This document shows positions 34,209 to 40,900 of a stretch of 42,131 nt of DNA, piece after piece. Source of the DNA: Bacillota bacterium (lineage in GTDB: Bacteria > Bacillota_I > Bacilli_A > Erysipelotrichales > Erysipelotrichaceae); NCBI GenBank assembly GCA_023388535.1, contig JAEWFZ010000025.1, positions 1 through 42,131 on the forward strand. Direction: 5' to 3'. The notes under the pieces are model-generated. The model searched no databases. It was not told where the DNA came from and saw only the letters and a list, made by a program, of their open reading frames with translations. Both the position numbers and the translations under genes were made by a program. How positions within the stretch are numbered: position 1 is the stretch's first letter; each line of letters opens with the position of its first letter.

Positions 34209-34885
34209 TCTATTTGATAGTAGAGTTTGTGTTTTTCAACTTTTACTAATTTATATCCTGAGATTTCCATTTTTTCTAGATTTTCTAGTTGGGAAATCTT
34301 TTTTTGTATTATCGTTCTTGCGTATAATCCTCTGAACTGTTTCCGTTGCAGACTGGTTCCTTTTATTAAGTCAACGCGTTTGATGGGATGATCATAAGCG
34401 TTGGGTAATAATTGTTGATATTCTTTGGAAGATAAATCAACGATTGGACGATTAAAATGTTTTAAGAGATCGGCTTTCCAATACGCATATAAATCTATTT
34501 CATTGTAGGGTTTGGTGAAGTCCAGTCGATACGGATAAATCCGATGGGTGCCTAAGATTAAACCATAATAGGCATCGCCAATCACAATCATTTGATCGGC
34601 TATCGATTGTTCGCGAGCCGATAAACTCGAATAATCGAGCGCTTTGTAAGCTGCTCCTTGAAAGAGTTCCAGTGGTTTATAGGTTTTGGAAATATCTTGA
34701 TAATATTGATAAACCTTAGTAGCAATCGCTTCGGAAACTTTAAGTTCGGATTGTAGTTGAGGGATGGAATACGCTTTACTGATTTGATAAAGATGATTTG
34801 TTTTATCTTCATCTAAAACCAACAAATCATTATAACTGGTTGCTTTTAGATTTAGTACTTTTGCTGGAGATAAATAGATAATCAT
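34205..34885 (-). CDS. yaaA: YaaA family protein (UPF0246, peroxide-stress protein)
   Basis: About 226 residues matching YaaA (DUF328): MIIYLSPAKVLN at the start (the SPAKTL motif), LFQGAAYKALDY in the middle, and LILGTHRIYPYRLDF, DLYAYW and IVDLSSKEY later. In E. coli YaaA lowers free iron and protects against peroxide; homologues bind DNA. The ATG at 34885 is chosen over the one at 34903 because the family starts at M(I/K)IxLSPAK and it overlaps the stop of the preceding ArsC/Spx-like gene as TAATG, so the two are co-translated. It is one of only two minus-strand genes here. Confidence 0.92.
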   Translation of the reverse strand: MIIYLSPAKVLNLKATSYNDLLVLDEDKTNHLYQISKAYSIPQLQSELKVSEAIATKVYQYYQDISKTYKPLELFQGAAYKALDYSSLSAREQSIADQMIVIGDAYYGLILGTHRIYPYRLDFTKPYNEIDLYAYWKADLLKHFNRPIVDLSSKEYQQLLPNAYDHPIKRVDLIKGTSLQRKQFRGLYARTIIQKKISQLENLEKMEISGYKLVKVEKHKLYYQID

Positions 34886-35241
34886 TAGAAGAGCGAATCC
34901 CACTCGCTTTCTTTAAAGCCGACCCCAGCAAACTCTTCATTAATAATTAAAATTGGTCGTTTAATCAACATACCATCTTTACTGAGCAGTTCGTAAAGCT
35001 CGGTTTCACTATACTGATCCATTGTTTTCGATAGATTTAGGGCTCGATAGGAATTACCGCTGGTATTAAAGAAGCGTTTAATAGGAAGCTGAGATTGTTG
35101 GTGAAAATCACTTATTTCAGTAAGTGTTGGTGGGTTTTTCTTGATGTCGATATATTCGTAGCTGATACCTTTTTCTTTTAGGTAGTTTTCACTTTTTTTA
35201 CAAGTGCTACATCTTGGATAACAATATAATTTTACTTTCAT
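34885..35241 (-). CDS. ArsC/Spx-family thioredoxin-fold protein
   Basis: A 118-residue thioredoxin-fold protein of the arsenate reductase/Spx group. The N-terminal motif YPRCSTCKKSENYLKEKG contains a CxxC (about residues 10-13), and KRPILI holds the cis-Pro. Spx is a redox switch that binds RNA polymerase alpha under thiol stress; ArsC-like YffB proteins are thiol-linked enzymes. The pattern fits the YffB/MgsR side as well as Spx, so the role is open. GGAG lies correctly before the ATG. It has its own extended -10 promoter (minus strand, 35276-35268) and is coupled to yaaA, suggesting an oxidative-stress pair. Confidence 0.87.
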   Translation of the reverse strand: MKVKLYCYPRCSTCKKSENYLKEKGISYEYIDIKKNPPTLTEISDFHQQSQLPIKRFFNTSGNSYRALNLSKTMDQYSETELYELLSKDGMLIKRPILIINEEFAGVGFKESEWDSLF

Positions 35242-35267
35242 GAGCTATTCTCCTTTGTTTCTAGTGT

Positions 35268-35276
35268 ATCATATCA
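35268..35276 (-). promoter_or_regulatory. Extended -10 promoter of the ArsC/Spx-yaaA operon
   Basis: Read on the minus strand: TGA TATGAT, with no evident -35. The predicted start is near 35261, giving a leader of about 20 bases. It is back to back with the promoter of the DUF2156 gene. Confidence 0.55.
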
Positions 35277-35277
35277 T

Positions 35278-35307
35278 TTGCTTAGGGTAGAACGGACTAT
35301 GTATAAT
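35278..35307 (+). promoter_or_regulatory. Promoter of the DUF2156 gene, probably giving a leaderless mRNA
   Basis: TTGCTT (35278-35283), 18 bases, TATAAT (35302-35307). Transcription would start about seven bases on, which is at or next to the ATG at 35315. No ribosome site exists. Confidence 0.65.
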
Positions 35308-35314
35308 ATTGGCC

Positions 35315-36214
35315 ATGGAACCATTTAAAAAACTTGAATTAGAGGATATTGAAATTGTCCATCCTTTTTTAAAGGCACATAATTTTGAACTTTGTGATTA
35401 TACTTTAATGGTGAAAATGTTATGGCGTGAGTATTATAATATCCATTACTATATTTATCAGGATACTTTAATTTTTTTGTTGTTTAACGATCAATATACC
35501 TGGTTTGAATATCCACTCGGTAAAAATGTTAAGGAAGCCTTATCGTTTTGTAAACAATTTGCTCAAAAGAAACTAGATCGTCTAGTTTTTGCTAATATTA
35601 CCGAAGCCCATGTTGATGAGATTTCTCAACTCATTGATGTTGATTATATTGTCGTCTCAGATAAATGGTTCGATTATATTTATGATTATGATAGTTTTTC
35701 CAGTCTCAAAGGCAAGAAATTGAGCAAGAAACGCAATCATGTTAATCGTTTCAAACGCGAGTATCCGAATTGGCGATTTGAGCGGGTCAATAAAGAAAAT
35801 ATCAAGGCCATTATTGATTTTTATAATTCCTATGTGATGAATCAACCGATTGATGATGAGGTTTATGAAGAATATGAACGCAATTCAGTTTTAAACTTCT
35901 TAGAGAATTTTGAGGCTTTTGATATCAGTGGTGGCGTGCTCTGGGTTGATGATCAAGTGGTTGGTTTTAGTTTTGGCGAGCTGATTGGTGATATCTTGTT
36001 TGTGCCCATCGAAAAAGGGGATATGAACTATCATGGCGTTTATCAAATGCTGGCGATGATGTTTAGTGGACTGTTTGTTGAACAAGATCCTAAGCTAATT
36101 AATCGGGAAGAAGATATGGGAGATGCTGGCTTAAGAAAAGCCAAGCGTTCCTATTTCCCTTTATTCTTGGCTCACAAGTACTTGATGGTGGGTAAGTTAG
36201 AGCAAAGGGTATAA
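35315..36214 (+). CDS. DUF2156 protein (phosphatidylglycerol lysyltransferase-like domain)
   Basis: A 299-residue soluble protein made of two GNAT-like halves, the fold found at the C-terminus of MprF lysyl-phosphatidylglycerol synthases. Marks are the basic segment KGKKLSKKRNHVNRFKREYP, LWVDDQVVGFSFGELIGDILFV and NREEDMGDAGLRKAKRSYFP. There is no membrane domain, so it is the free-standing form. Such proteins may transfer an amino acid from a charged tRNA; the acceptor is unknown. ATG 35315 is preferred over the in-frame TTG at 35309; the -10 box ends eight bases before it and there is no ribosome site. It faces away from the ArsC/Spx-yaaA pair. Confidence 0.85.
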   Translation: MEPFKKLELEDIEIVHPFLKAHNFELCDYTLMVKMLWREYYNIHYYIYQDTLIFLLFNDQYTWFEYPLGKNVKEALSFCKQFAQKKLDRLVFANITEAHVDEISQLIDVDYIVVSDKWFDYIYDYDSFSSLKGKKLSKKRNHVNRFKREYPNWRFERVNKENIKAIIDFYNSYVMNQPIDDEVYEEYERNSVLNFLENFEAFDISGGVLWVDDQVVGFSFGELIGDILFVPIEKGDMNYHGVYQMLAMMFSGLFVEQDPKLINREEDMGDAGLRKAKRSYFPLFLAHKYLMVGKLEQRV

Positions 36215-36339
36215 AGTTTACCTTAGAAGTAAATCCAACAAAAACCCCAGTATATAAATAAATATTAAATCATTTATAAAATCTGTGTGAAATGAACGAT
36301 ATGACTTTGAAACAAACTACAGATTATCTATGCTATTAG

Positions 36340-36369
36340 TTGACTATTTACTTTAATTTGTGCTATCAT
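36340..36369 (+). promoter_or_regulatory. Promoter of rplK-rplA
   Basis: TTGACT (36340-36345), an 18-base spacer and TATCAT (36364-36369) preceded by TGC. This leaves about 80 bases of leader before rplK. The preceding roughly 125 bases after the DUF2156 gene are AT-rich and show no clear terminator. Confidence 0.7.
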
Positions 36370-36392
36370 AGCAAAGCTATCTTTTATTAGCC

Positions 36393-36425
36393 GTGGGAGA
36401 GTGGAAGCAAACCACTCGTTACCAC
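36393..36425 (+). promoter_or_regulatory. Ribosomal protein L1 binding site in the rplK leader
   Basis: Inner stem GAGTGG/CCACTC (36399-36404 with 36412-36417) and outer stem GTGG/CCAC (36393-36396 with 36422-36425), joined by an asymmetric loop (GA opposite GTTA). The GTGGGAG and ACCAC elements imitate the L1 site of 23S rRNA. By analogy with known rplKA control, excess L1 should bind here and block translation of rplK and rplA. Assignment is from the pattern. Confidence 0.7.
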
Positions 36426-36458
36426 AACACAACCAATTCAAGATAAGGAGGAATTATT

Positions 36459-36878
36459 GTGAGTAAAAAAATTGCCAAAGTAACTAAGTTACAATTCATG
36501 GCTGGTCAAGCTAGACCAGGACCTGGGCTTGCTGGAGCGGGTATTAACATGCCTCAGTTCTGTGCGGCTTTCAATGACCAAACTAGTTCTCGTACCGGGG
36601 ATTTAGTTCCAGTAGTTATCACTGCCTATGATGACAAAACATTTGATTTTGTTCTCAAGACGACACCAGCTTCTGTAATGCTTAAAAAAGCAGCCGGTAT
36701 TCAAACAGCGGCCGCTAATCCTAAAACTACGGTTGCGGGAACCATTACCGTTGATCAATTGCGCGAAATCGCAGAATACAAGATGCCAGATTTGAATGCT
36801 AATGATGTCGAAGCAGCGATGAAAATTGTTGCGGGTACAGCAAAAAATATGGGTATCAAAATCGAGGGGTGGCAATAA
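36459..36878 (+). CDS. rplK: 50S ribosomal protein L11
   Basis: A 139-residue protein of the GTPase-associated centre, where elongation factors and stringent-response RelA act. The C-terminal rRNA-binding domain is typical (IAEYKMPDLNANDVEAAMKI, GTAKNMGI). The N-terminal Pro-rich loop is shortened: family members read about NPxPPVGPALGQxGVNI, but here AGQARPGPGLAGAGINM stands in that place, four residues shorter. The lost part includes a Pro that contacts thiostrepton-type antibiotics. GTG is the start codon with AAGGAGGAA ahead. rplA follows two bases later. Identity is certain. Confidence 0.96.
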   Translation: MSKKIAKVTKLQFMAGQARPGPGLAGAGINMPQFCAAFNDQTSSRTGDLVPVVITAYDDKTFDFVLKTTPASVMLKKAAGIQTAAANPKTTVAGTITVDQLREIAEYKMPDLNANDVEAAMKIVAGTAKNMGIKIEGWQ

Positions 36879-36880
36879 TC

Positions 36881-37570
36881 ATGGCAAAATTAAGCAAAAA
36901 TCGTAAAGCAGCTTTAGAAAAAGTTGAACACGGAAAACTCTACGATTTAAAAGAAGCGGTAGCGATTGCGAAAGAAATTAGTTTCACTAAATTTGATTCT
37001 ACTGTGGAAGCTTCCTTTCTATTAAACGTAGATCCACGTCATGCGGATCAACAAATCCGTGGGGCGATGGTACTTCCAAACGGGACTGGTAAGTCTCAAA
37101 AAGTATTAGTCGTTACCCAAGGAGAAAAGGTTGAAGAAGCTAAAGCGGCTGGCGCTGACTTTGTAGGAGGCGCTGAAATCCTAGAAGAAATTCAAAAAGG
37201 CTGGTTTGACTTTGATATCATAGTGGCTACGCCAGATATGATGGGTCAATTAGGTAGACTAGGTAGAGTATTAGGTCCTAAGGGACTTATGCCTAACCCT
37301 AAAACGGGTACGGTTACTACCGATCTTACTTCAGCTATTGAAGATATTAAGAAGGGTAAAGTCGAATACCGAGTTGATAAGGACGGAAATATCAACGTTA
37401 TGATTGGTAAGGTTAGCTTCACTGAAGAAGCTTTAGTTGAAAACTTTCAAGCTATCTTTACTACCATTGTTCGTTCAAGACCAGCTGCGGTTAAAGGTGC
37501 CTTTGTGAAGAAAGTTGTTCTTTCTACTTCTATGAGTCCTGGCATCCGCATCAATCCAGAACTTGTTTAA
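36881..37570 (+). CDS. rplA: 50S ribosomal protein L1
   Basis: A 229-residue protein of the L1 stalk, which helps eject tRNA from the E site, and a translational repressor of its own operon. Clear family segments are LLNVDPRHADQQIRGAMVLP, GRLGRVLGPKGLMPNPKTGT and AVKGAFVKKVVLSTSMSPGI. ATG 36881 is chosen since GGGGTGG precedes it and the extra four residues from 36869 overlap rplK without need. A strong terminator follows, and rplJ-rplL, which normally come next, are absent. Confidence 0.97.
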   Translation: MAKLSKNRKAALEKVEHGKLYDLKEAVAIAKEISFTKFDSTVEASFLLNVDPRHADQQIRGAMVLPNGTGKSQKVLVVTQGEKVEEAKAAGADFVGGAEILEEIQKGWFDFDIIVATPDMMGQLGRLGRVLGPKGLMPNPKTGTVTTDLTSAIEDIKKGKVEYRVDKDGNINVMIGKVSFTEEALVENFQAIFTTIVRSRPAAVKGAFVKKVVLSTSMSPGIRINPELV

Positions 37571-37588
37571 GTTTTTTGATTAACTATT

Positions 37589-37625
37589 ACACCATTGTCA
37601 GAAATGATAATGGTGTTTTTTTTAT
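37589..37625 (+). terminator. Terminator of rplK-rplA
   Basis: A 12-pair stem (37589-37600 with 37605-37616, one wobble) closed by a GAAA tetraloop and followed by a run of Ts. Confidence 0.95.
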
Positions 37626-37759
37626 CTTTTTCATCCAATAAATTTGAAAAAATTTGTTAGTTAAAAGTAACTTATAGTGATAAAAAGGCGAGAATTATAT
37701 AACAGAATATAATTATTGTGTTTTTAATAACATTAATTGATTTTTATTTGGTATTTTCA

Positions 37760-37788
37760 TTGATAGTATAAATCAACAATGCTATAAT
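37760..37788 (+). promoter_or_regulatory. Promoter of the adhesin gene
   Basis: TTGATA (37760-37765), exactly 17 bases, and a perfect TATAAT (37783-37788) preceded by TGC. It is near consensus and has an extended -10. The start near 37795 leaves a leader of about 110 bases. The rest of the 336-base gap after rplA holds the rplA terminator and AT-rich sequence with no gene. Confidence 0.8.
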
Positions 37789-37824
37789 TTGCATAATTAG
37801 ACGATTGTAAAATCAATAATACCA

Positions 37825-37900
37825 AGGTGATTGTTTGAATTGCCTACGTGGGCAAGGTTATAAAAAATAATCACCTATCCGCCGAGCGTGCGATAGGAGA
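37825..37900 (+). promoter_or_regulatory. Structured leader with alternative folds before the adhesin gene (riboswitch-like candidate)
   Basis: Three stems can be drawn. P1 pairs 37825-37834 with 37867-37876 (ten pairs, one wobble) and encloses a hairpin TTGCC/GGCAA (37840-37844 with 37851-37855). A second hairpin pairs CCTATC (37874-37879) with GATAGG (37892-37897) and extends by GC/GC (37881-37882 with 37890-37891). The 3' strand of P1 and the 5' strand of this hairpin share 37874-37876, so they exclude each other. The hairpin covers most of the AGGAG ribosome site (37895-37900 region). This is the architecture of an ON/OFF translational switch. It does not match any riboswitch class I can recall; the ligand, if any, is unknown. 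Confidence 0.5.
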
Positions 37901-37906
37901 TGTTTT

Positions 37907-40900
37907 ATGAGAACGCGTAAAGTCATGAAGAAGCTATTTTCGATCATGATGGTATTGACGTTGTTTTTTTCGTCTTATCATTTATCTGGAAAGATGAATG
38001 CGATGGAAACAGACAATGAAGAACCGATAGTCGAAATAGAGGAATCACAAACAGCGGAAGTCATAGAAGTTGAAACAGCAACTTCTGAAAAAGCTGTACC
38101 TGATACGGTTCCGGTTGAATCTGTTCCGGAAGAAACGGTTGAACCGAAACCTGAAGATTTACCACCAGAAGTAGAGACTGTGACGGAAACGGAAGTTCCC
38201 CCAACAGTCGTAGAATCTGAACCGGTTGAAGTTGAAGAACCACCAATAGTGGTTGAAGAACAGGTAGAAACAAAAGTCGACGGTGGTAAAGTCGAAGAAG
38301 ACCCACCACTGGTAATTGATAAACCAGAAGAGACGAAAGTTGATGGAGGTAAGGTCGAACAAGAAAGCCCACCGCTGGTAGTTGATGAACCAGAAGAGAC
38401 AAAGGTCGATGGGGGCAAGGTCGAACAAGAAGAACCACCTCTAATAATAGAAGAACCAGAAGAAACTAAGGTCGATGGCGAAGTCGTTGAACCTGAAGAG
38501 GATCCTGAACTTCTACCCGATGAGTTGTCTCTTGAGGCTTCACATGACCCTGATAATTTGGGTAAAGGTGTAGAAATTGAAGCGCCAAAGCTTTATATTC
38601 CTCCAAAATCACCTGTTAAAGTTGCTAATACAACGAGACAGCTAGTGGCTCCTGGTGAAGTTAAAGTAACTAAACAAGCTAATCTAGTTCCAGGTAAAGT
38701 AAATACTTGGGATATCGTACTTCGTATTGAAGGACGAGATACGGTAAAAACCTCAGATATTGTTTTAGTTATGGATACCTCAGGCAGTATGAACCAAGAG
38801 GATAGAATCGCTAAATCAAAAGAAGCTGCTATAAACTTTGTTAATGCCTTGCTTCCGGATGGCAATACCACGAATCGGATAGCGATTGTTGAGTTTGCTT
38901 CTGGTCAAAAAGGAAGCATTGTTAACTTTACCGGCGCAGCTGGAAGACAAACGTTAATCAACCGCATAAGTGGCATGACTGCTAATGGAGGTACGTTTAC
39001 ACAGTATGCCATGAAGCAAGCAGCTACTTTATTAGGACCTTCCACTGCTGATATCAAAAATATTGTCTTGCTTTCTGATGGTGAACCTACTTATAGTTAT
39101 ACATTAAGTAACCCTAACAACTATTTAACAAGTCAATTTATAAGAACAGCATCACCTACACATAATGTTAATGATTGGAGAGATGCTACTTCTGCAGCAG
39201 CTCCTGAATCGGCTTATAACTACGGAACAACGGTAGGACTAGGCACTCACATGTTCCACCGTTATTCTTTTATTAATGATAGATATTATAACCATGGAAA
39301 TAGTGCCGTTGCTGAAGCAGGATTTTCTAAAGGTAATGGGCATATAGTGTACACCGTTGCTCTACAAGCTGGTGAACTTGGTGAGCCGATACTAAGAGCT
39401 ATGGCAAGTCCAGGAAAAGCCTACACTGCTAATCCTAACGATTTGGATGCGATCTTTGCTACTATTGCCGGTTCTATTGGAGCCGCTGTGAGTGATGCTA
39501 CCGTAAGTGATCCAATGGGTATTGGATTTGAAATACCGGTAGGCCAAGTCAGTCAAATCACGGTTACTCAAGGTAATACCACAGGTTCCACGAGTAATAA
39601 GATTAACTGGAACTTAGGGCCTTCGCTTATCAATACCGTCCCTGGTGATCCAACTTTGAAATATGCGGAAATGACATATAGAATCGAAATCACCGATGCC
39701 ATTTTAGATGTTACTTCAGGTGATGGATTCTATAGTACCAACGGAACTACAACCTTATCGTATACCGATTCCGATGGTAATCCACAAACTAAAGAATTCG
39801 TTGTACCGACAGTCGATCCGGTCCTTTGGACTTTAGATAAGAGATTATTGGACCATAAAGGCAACGTTATTAGTACAGCAGTTGGATCATTTACAATAAC
39901 GGCTACCAACTATGAAGATGGTGGAACCAACGATGCTGGTCAGTATATTTATGGAGCACAAATTGGTGAACCGGAAACGAAAGTGATTACCAATAAATCA
40001 GGGCTTGGTGATCAAAGACTCTTGACAGAATTACGTAATCGCGGTTTTTATCGAATTGTTGAAACTAATAAAGTTTTTGGTTCTGCAATAGAGAATGACT
40101 GGAGAGTTTTGCCAGCCACTGAACAGTATTTATTCAAGTTTGGTGCCTACAAAAATCCAGGTGAACCAGGATATATTCCACCAGATGCTGAATTTAATCC
40201 TTTAAATGATCACTTCTATGATAAGCAAGCGTTCCGGATATTTGCGGACGATGTAACTGGTTTGGCATCTCAAGATGTCAGTGTTTTGATTGTAAATAAG
40301 TTAAAACCACTAATTATAAACATCAACAAAGCTTGGGAGAATGTCGATCATTTAGAGACTATTCCAGAAGTTATCTTTACTATTTGGCATAAAGTTGAAG
40401 ATGGAGATTTTACCCAATATGGTGACGCCCATATACTAACAGCTCCAAACACTTCCATAACTGGTATTGAAGTCCCTAGACTAGATGCCAATGGAAGACG
40501 TTATATCTATGAAGTTAGAGAAAGCTTTGATAATAAAGATGATTACCTATGGTCAGTAAACAGTCCAGTAATTGATGGACAACAAGACGAAGTCGACTTT
40601 AACTTTATTAATAAATACAAATACACCAGTATCGAAGCCAATAAGATTTGGGAACGTGGTGATGACCCTCTACCATTAAGAGAAATCTATTTCAAACTAT
40701 TCAGAAATATTGAAGGTCAAACAGCAGTTGAAGTTCCAGAATCAATCGCACCAATGAAACAGGTCCCAGAAGATACCTTAAAAGTTACCTGGGAAGGTAT
40801 GGATGAATATGATGCGAATGGTGAAAGATATATTTACAGCGTTCGAGAATATGTAATGGTTCTAGACGAAAATGGTAATGAAATTTATATACCGGGTGCA

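Noticed and set aside
37874..37897. Resemblance of CCGCCGAGCG in the adhesin leader to the 3' part of ZTP riboswitches
   Set aside because: The required upstream GGCGG pseudoknot partner and conserved 5' domain are missing, so the likeness is limited to a few bases.
38061..38438. Several long minus-strand open frames opposite the adhesin stalk
   Set aside because: They are mirror images of the repetitive Glu/Pro/Val codons on the + strand, with low-complexity products and no ribosome sites.
38267..38520. Short regular repeats that might be CRISPR
   Set aside because: The repeats are in frame, contiguous without spacers, and encode a protein repeat.
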